Assembly (NCBI GenBank): GCA_001695595.3 | Contig: MBPM02000014.1 | Span: 310,001-374,000 of the forward strand | DNA length: 64,000 bases | Reading direction: 5' to 3' | DNA from: Plasmopara viticola | Lineage: Eukaryota > Oomycota > Peronosporomycetes > Peronosporales > Peronosporaceae | Shown here: positions 23,640 through 35,900 of the stretch, piece after piece | Position numbering within the stretch: the stretch's first letter is position 1 | Layout: each line of letters begins with the position of its first letter | Notes under the pieces: model-generated | What the model was told of the DNA's origin: nothing | The model's database searches: none | The model's input: only the letters and a program-made list of their open reading frames with translations | Program-made: the position numbers and the translations under genes

Positions 23640-25500
23640 ATGTGTCTGGAACTTTTTATATGGGTACTGTCTGCATTGAAAACAAAATTTGAAATTCTGC
23701 ACACCGTGCAATTTATGTATTAACGGTACCTGTAACCATACTTATTTGCGCGCTATGTGTGAGTATAGCCAAGCGGTACGGAATTGTGTGTGCGAAGACG
23801 CGCCCGCGAGCAGCGTGTGTAAACATAGGTTTTATCGCAAAAGTCGTTTTAGGACTTCGTTTCCGGATTACATCACATTGAAGGTGCTGAATCGAACCAG
23901 GTTTGCCGTTATCAGCTTGACGGCGAGCTTTCTGGTGTAAGATCGACATAGTTGGTGCTTCTCGTAATGTCACATCGAAAGACGCTGATCACCTCGCATG
24001 GATTAATCACGAATTCTATGGTTCTCCAACATCAACAGCAGTATCGTCCGACGTTTTAGTGAATTTTTTAACTTGATCCTTCCGTCTTTTCTTTAGGAGT
24101 TGGCTTTGCGAATTTTCTTTACACTTATAAGCTTTTAAGGGTCAGATCACGGATCCAATGGTCTAATTGATTTAAATACTCCACCCGACTTTCATTCTTT
24201 AGCTAGACGTTTCGCTTAGAATTAGAAATATTTGCTAATTAATACTTGAAACAGATTATCGTTTTTTGTATAATTGCTGTGAAAATAGAAATATCACCCG
24301 GTCATCGTCTTGAGATCATTGCGGATGCTGCTGCATTGATTCTCGACTATTATGCTCGTTTTCTTGAGGATATATATTCATGCGGCCTGTTTAACTTATA
24401 CTAACACACAGGTAGGCGTAATTCAATAAATGCTTTTTTTCACGTATGAAAGCTCGACAAGGTCCGGGCACCTTGTATCGATCCGACAATGTACCATGTA
24501 ATCAGTACTATGTCTTTCTTGGCGACCTGCGAAGCGGCACTTCCTGTCTCTGTTGGCAACACGCGCATCTACATGTACTAATAAAATAATGTAGAATAGG
24601 AGTGAGGTACTCTCACCAATAAAAAGATACCCTCAATTCGCCGATGAAGTACTTTTGAGTATACATCTAATGATTTATGTGAGCGCGTGGGTAGTTGCCT
24701 AAGCCACCTGCAATTAATCTCATTGCGGGGGCGAGTGCAAACATATTTGCTGAAAAAAAAATCGAAGGTGGAAAGGACAAAGAATCCTGATCAGAATATG
24801 CAGACATGTGGGGATTTGAAAAAAATATATGGAAAAACGGGGTAGTACTAAAACAATTGCGTCATTGGAGACAAAAAGTCCTTTGAATGTTTATGTACAT
24901 GTACATCTCCTTGAAGTGGCAAATTTTGTGGCTAGTCGCATAAAGAGATTTTGTAAGCACCAACAAATGTTTTTAAGGCGTGCAAATGGTGAAAACTGTT
25001 TTCAAAGTCTCGCACGCAAGGAAATAGGACATTTTTATGCTCAATTTCCGCCATAACAAAGACACATTGTACACAAACCTGTCAAACCTCACGACAAATG
25101 TACCAATGACTGGACTACCGATGTTATCACCGTGCTTTATTGGCGAGGCAAATCAGTTACCTTTGCGAAAAAAGTAAAAACATGACATCTCATTCGCAAA
25201 GTCTTATCTGATGCAAAATGCCGCTCGACCCGCTTAGCGGGCTCTTCGCGTGGACTAGCCATTCGGCAACCTCACTGCGTTGCCGAGCCCGTTTCATGCT
25301 ACCAAATCCCGCATAAATGTGCTTCGAGTTGTTTCTGACTAGCGTGGTCCAAAATGCAATTTCCACTTCTGTAAATTATATTCTTCCTGCCACCTATCCC
25401 TATTAGGGCATCTGTGGCAGCCGCAACTTAAGGTCCTCCACACCAAGCTCCCACTTCACCTTTTCCCCATCACTCTTCATTTCGCGCGGCCCGAGCGCAA
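23640..25500. other. Gene-free stretch
   Basis: About 1.9 kb with no supported gene or repeat. The last part (25400-25540) probably holds the promoter and 5' UTR of the zinc-repeat gene. A pyrimidine-rich tract ending in TTGAGCAG near 25520-25529 could be a 3' splice site if that gene has a non-coding first exon. Confidence 0.4.
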
Positions 25501-25544
25501 AAGTGTCAACTTCTTTATTTTTTGAGCAGGAAAGACGTCTAGGC

Positions 25545-26873
25545 ATGGAGTGGATGCAGGCCCACGACCAGCTTCGGATTGGGTCGGCGCCCGACATTGC
25601 TCCCTCCTTTAAGCTCGTGGACTCTAACAACCGCGTGCGTGAGCTCACGGACCCTTTCAAGCGTCAATTGGGCGGCGCCTTTCCGTCTTTTTTTCGGCCC
25701 CAAGTAAGCGACGACGGGCCCTCAGCTGCCGAGCTCGAAGAGCAGCGTCAACTCGAGGAGCAACTCCAGGTGCAAAAGGAAGAAATGTGCTTTATCTCGC
25801 CACTGCCGCGTCATGAAGCCAGCCGCCTCTGTGTGCCTTCCACGACGCACGCCTTCACCTATGGAGGCGTTACTTCCTCGACACCACACGCAACGCCCCC
25901 CTTGGCACCGCCCGTCTCACCATTTGCTAGTATGGCCCTGTCGGCCCCAGCTGCGCCGATTAGTAAGGCGTACAATCCGTTTCTGACTGTCAAACTTGAA
26001 AAGAGCTCGCGCTTGCCGTCGCTAAACGTGATGCGGAGTTCGCCGGCCACGCATCTCAAGCCACTCGGAATCGTTTCGCGTTCTCCACCGCTCTCGCTTC
26101 AGTCATTCTCGGATGGCTCGACGCTGTCGACATCGTCCCAATCGCCTTCTCCATCGCCTTCACCGCTGCATCAGCCAAGACTGCTGCAGCAGCACCACCA
26201 GTCCAAGGCTCCACTTCGCTCGTTGTCCAACTCGTCTCTCCTCTCGGCTTCATCGACCTCTTCATTGCCATCGTACTCGCAATCACTCCCGGGCGTGTCG
26301 TATCTGCAAGACAGGAGACGGTCTCGTACCTCGTTTGACGGTGCCGACGGTATGTCTGTTCCATCGGAAGATGAAGACAGTGGCATGCGGCTTCTTAGCT
26401 CGAGCGTGGGTCGGAGTGAAGGCAGCAGTGACGCAATGACGGCTGCCGCAATCGTCGCGGCTCAGGAGGCTCAAGACATTAACGCTCGCAGCGGTCGCAT
26501 ATGTAGATATGCAAACTGCAGCAACATTGCTCGCTCACGTGGACGGTGCCGAACCCATGGTGGCGGGAAGCGTTGCTCGCACCCACATTGCAACAAGAGC
26601 GCACAGGCGAATCGCAAGTGTATAGCCCACGGCGGCGGCACGCCGTGCTCGTTTGAAGACTGCGAGAAGACGGCGCAGTCGCGTGGCTTGTGCAAGGCCC
26701 ACGGTGGCGGAGCGCGCTGCAAGCACCCTGATTGTCCCAAAAGCAGCCAGTCCAAAGGCCTGTGCCGCGGTCATGGCGGTGGGGTCAAGTGCAAGATTGA
26801 GGGCTGCGGCAAGTGGGTGCAAAAGAATGGGTACTGCATCAAGCATGGGCGTGAAGTCGCAGAGACCTTGTGA
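25545..26873 (+). CDS. CxxxxC/HGGG zinc-repeat protein (WRKY19-like zinc-finger family of oomycetes)
   Basis: 442 residues from the ATG at 25545; the frame is open upstream but only from a GTG. The first 300 residues are Ser/Pro-rich and low in complexity. Residues 320-435 contain five tandem zinc-binding units with the pattern C-x4-C-x9-C-x2-H-G-G-G: CRYANC, CSHPHC, CSFEDC, CKHPDC and CKIEGC, each followed by CxxHGGG or CIKHG. Such arrays are widely annotated in oomycetes as 'probable WRKY transcription factor 19', although no WRKY domain is present here. A nuclear DNA- or protein-binding role is likely but inferred. Single exon; isolated between repeat stretches. Confidence 0.85.
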   Translation: MEWMQAHDQLRIGSAPDIAPSFKLVDSNNRVRELTDPFKRQLGGAFPSFFRPQVSDDGPSAAELEEQRQLEEQLQVQKEEMCFISPLPRHEASRLCVPSTTHAFTYGGVTSSTPHATPPLAPPVSPFASMALSAPAAPISKAYNPFLTVKLEKSSRLPSLNVMRSSPATHLKPLGIVSRSPPLSLQSFSDGSTLSTSSQSPSPSPSPLHQPRLLQQHHQSKAPLRSLSNSSLLSASSTSSLPSYSQSLPGVSYLQDRRRSRTSFDGADGMSVPSEDEDSGMRLLSSSVGRSEGSSDAMTAAAIVAAQEAQDINARSGRICRYANCSNIARSRGRCRTHGGGKRCSHPHCNKSAQANRKCIAHGGGTPCSFEDCEKTAQSRGLCKAHGGGARCKHPDCPKSSQSKGLCRGHGGGVKCKIEGCGKWVQKNGYCIKHGREVAETL

Positions 26874-27021
26874 ACAAACTTTTTTTTATCGCGATACAGG
26901 TGTCCGCTCAAAATGCTCTTTCACATTTGGAGCAGCTTGAAAGCGGGGGTTCTGTTGATTAGTGTTGGTCATTTATTCGGTTGAGGGTGGTAGAGCCACG
27001 AAGAATGTTTGCAAAAAGGTG

Positions 27022-27095
27022 CTCTATTAGCTGTATGGTAAAAGCCGTGTTTCCATTTTAGGCGATGGAAGTAAGTTCGACACCCGAGCCTCTGA
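27022..27095 (+). repeat. Possible tRNA-derived SINE head or tRNA relic
   Basis: A-box-like TAGCTGTATGGTAAAAGC and B-box-like AGTTCGACACC are spaced as in a tRNA. The outer ends (GGTGCTC, GAGCCTC) can pair partly, but the anticodon and T stems do not pair, so it is not a working tRNA gene. Confidence 0.25.
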
Positions 27096-28079
27096 GGATA
27101 GTATGTTTTTGTTCAACGTCTTGTCGCTGGTGTTCCATTTTATTTTGTAGACGGCCATTACCTATCTGGACAATAGACGTTTTAGTGGCATTGCGGTTTT
27201 CCCTTTTGAAGGATGGCGTTCGTAATTATCAAGCTCTTTTAATCGCTTAGACACAGGAACTTGAGTGACAAAGTGCGAGTGGCGTGTAGTTGTCCAGCTT
27301 CATCGAGATAAGATTACGTCATTCTCGTGTCGGTGAGACGGAGACTGTGAATCATGCTACGTTGCGCTTCGTAAAGGGAGAATTCCGAAGAAAACTCGAC
27401 AACTGCGTCAGAAAATACGCTTCGAATTGTCACAGGATTTGTCTCGCTTTTTTGCCTGAATAATTAGTCTGTCTTAGCGAGACCTATCCGCTTGCAAGCG
27501 GCCATATATTTGAGACAAAAAGACGTAGAAATGCTGGCCACGTCTTGAGGTCCTTGGCGGCACTAAAGTATGGCAAGAAATACTGGAGACAACACTTCGG
27601 TGATTAGCAAGGATGACTCGAGTCGGTCATACTTTTGTCTTGTCCATTAAAAAAGACAATAAAGTCTGGCTGAGACGGGTGCGCTTTTATGTCAGTCTGA
27701 CGCACTAAGTGTGCATCTCGACTTCAAGCTAGCAGCGCACTTAATTGAACAGATAAAAAAGGCAGCAACATTTCGTCATAGTCCTAACTACTTGCTCGCT
27801 CATTTGCACCATCCACGTGTTGCTTCGAGGCTTGAGCGCTAAGCCAAACAATAAGCTCAGCCTAATAAAGCTTTTGCGTTGAAGTCGACTAGAAAGATTG
27901 CGCCGATGAGAGCCTTCAAGCAGTATCTGAAAAAGCAAGCAATTAATGATGTGCAATCATAGAGTTTCGGAAGGTTACGCAAATGCTCTTTTTACTGTAT
28001 AGGTAATAGATTTGACAGCTCATTAAAGCGGACGAGAAAGCACACTACCTGCTCTGTCGGCACGCACGTGTGGTAGTTA

Positions 28080-28240
28080 GTTGGTCTTAACGCCCCACTG
28101 GTCAAAAACCTTGTAGTGCAATGAGGGGTACGGAAGTTGGTCCTAGAAATGAATGGGATAGCTACCAATATCCTATCTCAAAGATAACTTCGTCCTAGAG
28201 TGTGGGTTCCGGTAGATTAAATCTTCTCACAGATACACGG
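28080..28240 (+). repeat. Partial tRNA-derived SINE (3' portion)
   Basis: Matches the right part of the SINE at 56 kb in order: the AATGAGGG-TACGGAA segment, GGTCCTAG, GCTACC, TATC, a second GTCCTAG and TTCCGGTAG followed by TTAAAT. The tRNA-like head is missing or too diverged. Confidence 0.5.
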
Positions 28241-29004
28241 TTTTTCATTCCGGGCCCACTGGTTGGTGCATATAAAGCTCCCTTGGCAAAACCCCATGCA
28301 GGAAAGTCTTCACGTCCATTTGCTCTGCGTCTCTTTGCTATGAAAATTAAAATGCTACAAGCTGCTTAAACTATATTAAAGTCGTGTGTTTTCATGCGCA
28401 CCACCCGAAATATCTCAATGAATTGTATCCGAATTGATGTGATACTGCAGATCAGTCCACTAATTCATCAGATTTGTATTTAGTCACAATCCATTCACCG
28501 CTCTTCAGAACATTAAGTCTTCTGGACTCGAAAGTGATAGGCCATGTTTGAACAGCATGCTACACTTGTAAGTGCTTTTTTGCACATTTGAGATTTAGTC
28601 ACGTGCTAAACTGCAAGCGAATCATATACAAAGTGCTCAAATTTTGATGTGTTCTTCTTATCTAGAAAAGGAACATAAAGTTTTTTTTTCTATAGTGGAC
28701 AAGAAAGCCACTACTTTTTGTCTTTATAACGGCACGGACACTTTTAACCGCATCTTGACATTTGATCATTTTTGCGTTCAGCTCACACTCATTCATGAGT
28801 CTCTACTTTTATTTGCGTTAGCGTAGAATATTGATCAGATATATCGCTTTGCCAACAGGAGTATGGGAGTCCACCTTGCTATGCCACCACTTTAAGCATT
28901 CAGTATTACCTTAGACGTAACAAAGTCTTGGCTTCCAGTGCATGCCAAAAGTGTCTCGCGCAACCAAACGCCAGCTCCTATATATGCAGCATACTTGCTA
29001 TATT

Positions 29005-30158
29005 TTTTCGGAAAAGGTTGGGGTGACGCCCTCCTTCCAAGCGCGGGGGCTAAATGCTCGCGCGCTTCGGGCAGGTGCTCTCGGGCATCTGCAGGTCTCT
29101 AACGAGTCTCACCCTCGACGCGACAGTCTCCAGCACCAGGCCAAACCCCCTTCCACGCCCTTAACCGCGCCAACCGCATCCGGATTGGCTCCTTTTATGT
29201 GAATTCTCTAGGTTCGAAGCGCGAGAAGCACGAAACACTCCCCGAAGATCTCCGGCGCTACCGCGTCGATATCCTTGGCCTCCGAGAAAACAAGATATCC
29301 GATAGAGGTGAGCACCGCATTGATGACTTCCTTCTAACCCTAAAAAAAAACGAAGCCAAGACCGAAGTCACCGAAATCCGCCGCCACTGCAACCCGTCGG
29401 GCGCCACTCGACACGCCCGATCCCGAGAAGAAACCTGGCGCCACACTAAGAAGCTCGGAACACTCCTCGGCGATATTGAAGATCTATCCCGATGCAAGTC
29501 CCTGGCCACCCTCGCGCTCCACCGCCTCTGGTCCGTCTGGCTCCGCCCCACGCTCATCTCACACAAGACCCGCATTCGATTGTACAACACCTACGTTCTA
29601 CCGATTCTGCTGTACAACTGCGCCACCTGGGCTCTTACCAAGTCAGAGTTCCACGGCCTCGAGAGTTTCCATCGCCGCCAGCTTCGCTACGCTCTTGGCT
29701 ATCGCTACCCCCGACACATTTCGGATGCAAGACTCTACGACCTCTGTGATGAGCGGCCGCTGAGACTACGACTGACACAAGCTCGCTGGCGCCCGTTTGG
29801 CCATGTACTTCGCCGCAATCCCGACATTCCAGCTAACCTCCAGATGCGTGCCTACTTCTTCTCCACCGCAGCAAAATGGCGCGGACGTCCCCGCACCACG
29901 CTCCCCTCAACACTCGACCACAACCTTGTTTCCCGTGGCTCCGGCTTTCGACTCCGGATAGCACAAGACCTCGAAGTGGTACGTACCCTTGCACAAGACC
30001 GAAAGAAATGGAAGACCCTCACGACCTCGGTGCTGGATGCACTGCCCGCCGAACGAGACCCGACGTATGCGGACGCCACTCTATGCCGTGGACTAGCCAG
30101 ACTGAGCCTAGCACGTGCATAACTTGGCAACGCGATAACGTAATACATTACTTTACAT
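29005..30158 (+). mobile_element. Internally deleted non-LTR retrotransposon (LINE) with 13-base TSD
   Basis: About 1.15 kb flanked by the direct repeat TACTTGCTATATT at 28992-29004 and 30159-30171. The left 150 bases are the LINE 5' region shared with the SINE-like copies. From 29199 a 307-codon frame joins a fragment of the endonuclease N-terminus (LRRYRVDILGLRENKISDRG) directly to the post-reverse-transcriptase C-terminus (IRLYNTYVLPILLYNCATWA, ESFHRRQLRYALGY, then RLTQARWRPFGHVLRR). The endonuclease active site and the whole reverse-transcriptase core are absent, so it cannot move itself. The 3' end and tail (TTACATTACTT) match the SINE-like elements. Confidence 0.85.
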
Positions 30159-30171
30159 TACTTGCTATATT

Positions 30172-32940
30172 CCCTTTTACAACAACACACACTCCCAAGT
30201 TACATCATCTTCCACTCAAGTGCACACACCCTTTTTTTCTTAAAGTAAAAGTGGCATTCGATGACTGCTCATGTCATGATGACGTTTTGCATTGCCGGAG
30301 CCATTCTGCAGTTCTTTTAGTTAACACTGGAATATTTTAAAGCTGACTGGTTGTTTAAATTACCCGTAAATACACTATGGTCTGGCTGCCTGAGCATCTC
30401 TGTCTGACTTTTGAATACATCCACCGGCTCTAGATCTATTTCATTGTTAAAAAAGGAAGTACTTTAATCGATTGTTTGACATCAAACAATGCAAGCAGAC
30501 TCTGTCTTCAACTCTAATGGTTCCGCATAATTGTATTTCTCATCTTCTTGAGCGTGAAACACATTCTAGATGCTTTCATGACTTGAGTATACCTTGCTCA
30601 GTATCAATTGGTATTTATATCGATTTTTGCCAATTCTTGAGGTCGCATTAAATTTTTGTGCTTATAGATGAGCTCAGCAAAATATCTCATCCGTGGCAAC
30701 TCACTGTCGTGTATTTTTGACCAGCCAAAAAGTTCGATTAGTTGTGGTGTTTTAAAAACGATGCTCTTCGAGGTATATAACAGTCAGCTTGCGATGCCAG
30801 CGGCTGCAAACATTCAAATTGACAGACAACGATCACGCGCAAACAGATTGCTGGATAAATTTTACGTGGCTAAGCCACGCTTTCCTTCAACACATCGGAT
30901 CCTAATTTTGGCGAAACTTGCTCTCAGTAACGTAAATACACGTTGATAAGTTCATTTCCAATTTGTATTTCGGTCGACTACCTGTGCGGCTACCCTCAGC
31001 TGCCAAAACTCTACTCAGAAAGAGGAGTAGCTAGACAGCCTAAACGTACCCGTCGAAAAGTTTCAGCGCTCTTTTAGGGTGGGCCTTTTTTTTTTTTTGG
31101 ACTTTGCGGACCGTTGCGTCTCTCACCAAGGACTAAGTAAGCCGAACAAATAAACGTACGGTCGTGCGCAGCTACCTTTGTGCTAAGTATCAGCGTGAAT
31201 TTTCCTTGCTAAAGCTGTCTGAGCTTGTGCTACTTCGTCAATCGGTTACCACATTATTATGCAATATTCTGTCACTCGCAAGGTATAAAAGAATTGTAAA
31301 AAGAATTTGACATGGTCGCAAAGAATTTAAATCTTTGGGTACGTATATAAAAAATGCTATACCCGTTGACTAGGTCCGATGTGCTGTGCATTGATCTTAT
31401 TCGCTATGTCGGTTTGCAGCGCATCCTTTCCAAGTTTCGGTATCTGTGAAGTGATAACGGTCACATTATGTTTACTATAAGCTATTACCATGCACCTTTT
31501 GACATTTGGTTATTTAACTGAGGATGTCGACGAAAAGTGGGAGACTTGACTATTCCCACCTCGTGCTATGCACTAGTCAACGCATTGATGAAGTCACACG
31601 GTCATTGTAAAATAGGTCACTACCGAATTACAAATTATCTGGTCTTTGAAAAGTCAAGTCGATATCTGATGTAACTTTATTTAGTAATACCACTAGCATA
31701 TCTTTATAGAACGCATTTTAGAACTCCTATAACAATGAAAAATAAGAATCTCTATACCGGTAAGGATCAAAGGTGTGCTCAGTACGCTAAATATGTCGTT
31801 TAAGACTGCTTCATCTGATGGTGGTCAGAAGTTGATATGTTCTTCAGGTCAAAAGACTACAACCTCGGTAAGGTTGTCGGCTTTACAAGCATCTTCAAGC
31901 TCTACCGTATATAACTTGTCCACCTTAACCTAAGAACTTGGCTTCAGGTTGGTCTTATTTCGACTGTACTAGCGTAAGTGCATTTTGCCAAGTGTTGTTG
32001 TCGCATCGACCTTGGACCCTTTGTCCCTAGTCGAGGGGTGTTCCAAGCACGAGGGGCACCATGTATTGCTGTCTTCTCATCGATGAAACGGACAATTCCG
32101 ACGGGGCACTACGCTTTTGACGCTCTAATGTCTACATTGGCGTCCGGCAAAGAGGTTTGCTAATCACCATATATTAGTTTCTTTGCGTGCATCCAAAGAA
32201 CGGCGCTTCGAATGCGCATCTGATCGACTATGTTACGCTGAGCTAAAAGCAAACGTTGTCTATGAAAGCGTTGTTCAGTCAATTACGTGCTTCTCCATGT
32301 GCGCTGGCATAGCCTCGCCCATTCTGCCTTGGCTTGCAGCAAACCCTTCATCCATGCCATGCAGCAAGCCCTTTATCCATGCCATGCTGCAAAACCAATG
32401 CTTGCAAGACCCTCAGCTCTCTACGTACTATTTCCCGCGTATAAGCCTCACTTGCTGTGCTTTGGCTTCAAATCAGCAATAGTACCCGTGACATGTGCCG
32501 CGTGCTGTATCGCATTTACACTGATCAGAGTCTACGTGCCACTCCTCGCAACATGATAGGGCCTCGTTCAATCAGCCATAGCGTAAAGCCAGCCGTATCA
32601 GCAGTGTTTGCTGTGTCTTACATGCACATCTCGTTGGTTTGCGTCCACTCCAACGCACTTGTAGGGTCTCGCCGAGCCTAACGCCAATCATGCGGTGAAT
32701 GTTGCCTCGTATGCGTCTTTCTCACGATACACTGCCCTCCGTATATTTGGCCTCGACAACATTGGTGTCCGGCTTCAGCTTTTTGTTGTCTATCTCGTAA
32801 GTCAATAGCGTTTTTGTTTTTTTGCAGGGTTAAGTTCATGCCTCACCATTTTTCCGTCATTAATTTAACAGGAGATTCGGAAGGTCTTTTTTAAACTAAC
32901 TAGGATTTTCTAATCTCGATTAGTGGCATGGATACAAGGT
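30172..32940. other. Gene-poor stretch, unidentified frames
   Basis: A 92-codon frame at 30668-30946 and frames at 32183-32682 have no recognisable domain. Promoterless, between retroelement relics, they are probably debris. A 25-base tandem duplication lies at 32336-32385. Confidence 0.4.
32336..32385. repeat. Tandem duplication, 2 x 25 bases
   Basis: Two adjacent 25-base units starting GCAGCAA and ending ATCCATGCCAT, with two mismatches. A third partial unit may follow (GCTGCAAAACC). Confidence 0.7.
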
Positions 32941-35900
32941 CGAACAGCGTTCGACGGATTCAGAAACAAGGAGCTCAACATTTAAATCCACGGCGAGTTT
33001 AAGTGCACTGCCTCTTGTTATTGTCGCTAAGCGAGAAGTCTAAGTTCTGCGTTGTCGAGCTGGAAGACTTTCCGCAAATAGCTGACTTACTTCAAAACTG
33101 GACTACCGAACGGCGCCCGTGAGATGGTTGCGATAGACTTTTATCACCGCTACCTCAACCACCAGCAAGATATACTTGCAAGCTTATATAGCCTAATACT
33201 TGTCAGCACTACTCCTTGACCGCCCAAATTCTTCCTTGGGAGGCCGCTCAGCGCCGACTGGTTTGTGCTTCTTCTCCACGGCTTGCCAGACGACCGGTAG
33301 GGCGTAAATGTTTAGTTATACCAATCTTAGTGCGTTTGGTGTAGGAAACACTTCGAAACCAACTTTCAAAAACGGAGTATGGAAGAATGCCCATATAGTG
33401 GCTCGTAGCTCAAAGGATTACCATCTTCACATCCGCAAGGCTAACAACCATGAAAAGGACTGGGTAATAAATCTAGGCTCTGCGTTTTACCTCTACCTGC
33501 GCCGCCTTAAAGTTTAGTTTGGAATTTAATGCCGTCATGCGGCCTCCTAAAAAGAGACTAAGTGCATATGGAGTACGTCCAATTAAGGTGCGCTCGTGTA
33601 CAATCCATCCATACAACAAACACTGACCATCGCTTTTAAAAAGAGTTGCGGACCATCCTTTCCAGTCTCAGACCTGGTGACCTCTTGGCAAAGTCCAACA
33701 AATTCTTTTGTCTGTAGGCTGCGAGAAAGCGTGACCGCACACGATGTGCACAGTTTTTTTAAATTCGAGAAGAGCTACGCCTTAGCGCATGAAAAGAGCT
33801 AAGGAATGAGTCTTAGCTAAGGTATTGCAACAAAAATTCCCATTTGCGTGCTCTCTCACCGAGGTTCGGAATGGCCACAGCCGCACTTTACTGAAGCTTT
33901 TACACAAAGACGGACACCACTTTTTTTGTCTTAAAGAAGGGAGATCTTATTCTTTTTGCCCTTTGAAGCTCTCACGCTTTTGGTGGATTGAGGCGGATTT
34001 TGCCTTGGGTACCGGCATCATCGACAAAGATTGTACACGGCGTACTGAAAGTTGCAGCAAGAAACGAATGACAAAGTGTTTTTGACGACGAAAAAAATTC
34101 GTTCTATAGCGATTTTATATGTTTGGTCTGTGAGGACTGTCATGATGTATGCATAAACGTTAGATCTCTAGCTATCATTAAGACTACGTTCGATCTAATA
34201 CGCTAGATAAATTGAGCAGTAGTATTGCGCGTCAAATTTTAGATCTTGAATGGCACGTGTAGTGATCAAATCTTGCGACACGCTCGTCGCATGCTCGTCG
34301 CACCAGGTCTCATTAGCTTTTTTACATACTTGGATAGAACACTCTGCTAAAGCCATGGTCTTTGCATATTGTAGACGTCTCAGCAAATTGAAGACGAAGA
34401 CAAACCAGGTCGCGCAATTCGTATGACTTTTGGGCGAGTACAAGATAAACAAATCATCGATACTGCTTTAACAAATTATGATGAGCATCTTATTCAATGG
34501 GCAAAGATTGTCTGAATAATTTCTCTTTAACTTACAGAGTCTTACACTCTATACACATAATTATACCCAACCATACAATATATCCATTATTTAAGTGGGC
34601 ATCTAGCCGGTGGGTGAACTTGGTTGAGTGGTGACAGGAATTAACCTGGAAGTCGGTTAGCCGCTGTCGTAAGAAAGTTTGCCATAGTGGTGATCGGGAA
34701 GATAACGTGCTTTTGACTCCCTCCACTTGTCGAGAAGAAATCTTGCTCAAAAAATGCCAGTACAGACGCTGTGAGACATTGAGTGACGCAATAAATTTGG
34801 TGCTCGACTATAATCGCACACACCAGCGGCAATCCCTAGCTTAACCTAAGCGGAGGCGTTGTTGAGTGCCAATACCAGATTATCCACCCAATGACTAAAG
34901 CCAATGAGCAAATTTGGAATTTAAAAAGATCAAAAATGTACAAAGATCAAACAGGAAAGAGTGCAGAAGGAGGGAGTTGTGCTTTAAGTGTCGTTAGCTT
35001 TGGTACTCATGGATGCAGTGTAGATCAGCAAGATGAGTGGAGTAAAGACGCAGTCAGAGAGCACTGTTCATTTTCCTTGGCCACTTCTATTGACTAGCAA
35101 CTTGGGCCAACGTCAGGCTCGCATTTGTTGTTATTCAGTTTTCTATTAGCTTGCTAGTAAGCAGTGACTTAAAAGACAATATGACTGTCCAGAATCGACT
35201 CTGTCAAACAAAAAAGTGGTCGAGCAGGAGCCACCACACAGCGAAAAAGATATATCAGGCTGAGGCTCCCGATACAGCAAATATTAGCAAAGGAAGAACT
35301 TTTCTATAACAATACTAGACGAATGAGAATTTTTACGTGCTGAAGCGACCGATTCGACCGAGATGACCGCGTGCATCTAATACTACCAGAAGACACTTAC
35401 CTTATATTGATGAGAACACTTCCATAAGAAGGTACAGATGACAACGTCATATGAAATGCAGCTGCTTATCTGAAAGCGACATGTAAGAAGGGCATGAAAG
35501 GCCAGAGCCCTTATAGTGGTCCAATTGTACACGTCAACTCTTAAGGCACGAGGTAGCCTTGCGAAGCCAACCTAACTACGTCTTCAAGCTTGCCGCTGTC
35601 AACCCGAGCCCCCGGCTAATAGGATAGAACTTGTTTCTGGTTTTCAATACAACAGACTCCCTCTCAAAACTAGGTCAAGATATTGACAAGCTTTGAAAGG
35701 CGATTCGAGCCGAAACGTGTGTGCAATTATTGACAAGCTTTGAAAGGCGATTCGAGCCGAAACGTGTGTGCAAATCGCTTTATTCGAGCTCTTTCTTTAT
35801 TACGTACTGACCCGGTGGAACTCAGTGCATTTCGACTTTGTCTTTGATTTAAAAGCTTTGGTTGCAACAAGGTGCGTGCTCCTCCTGCGCAGATTGTTAT

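Larger units (their letters stand above)
26890..28990. other. Gene-free stretch with SINE-like traces
   Basis: Contains a Pol III-like pair of boxes around 27030-27075 (TAGCTGTATGGTA and AGTTCGACACC) that does not fold into a good tRNA, and a partial SINE tail at 28.1 kb listed separately. No gene is supported. Confidence 0.4.

Noticed and set aside
24829..25056. RXLR-type effector candidate
   Set aside because: No signal peptide and no RxLR-EER arrangement; composition looks random.
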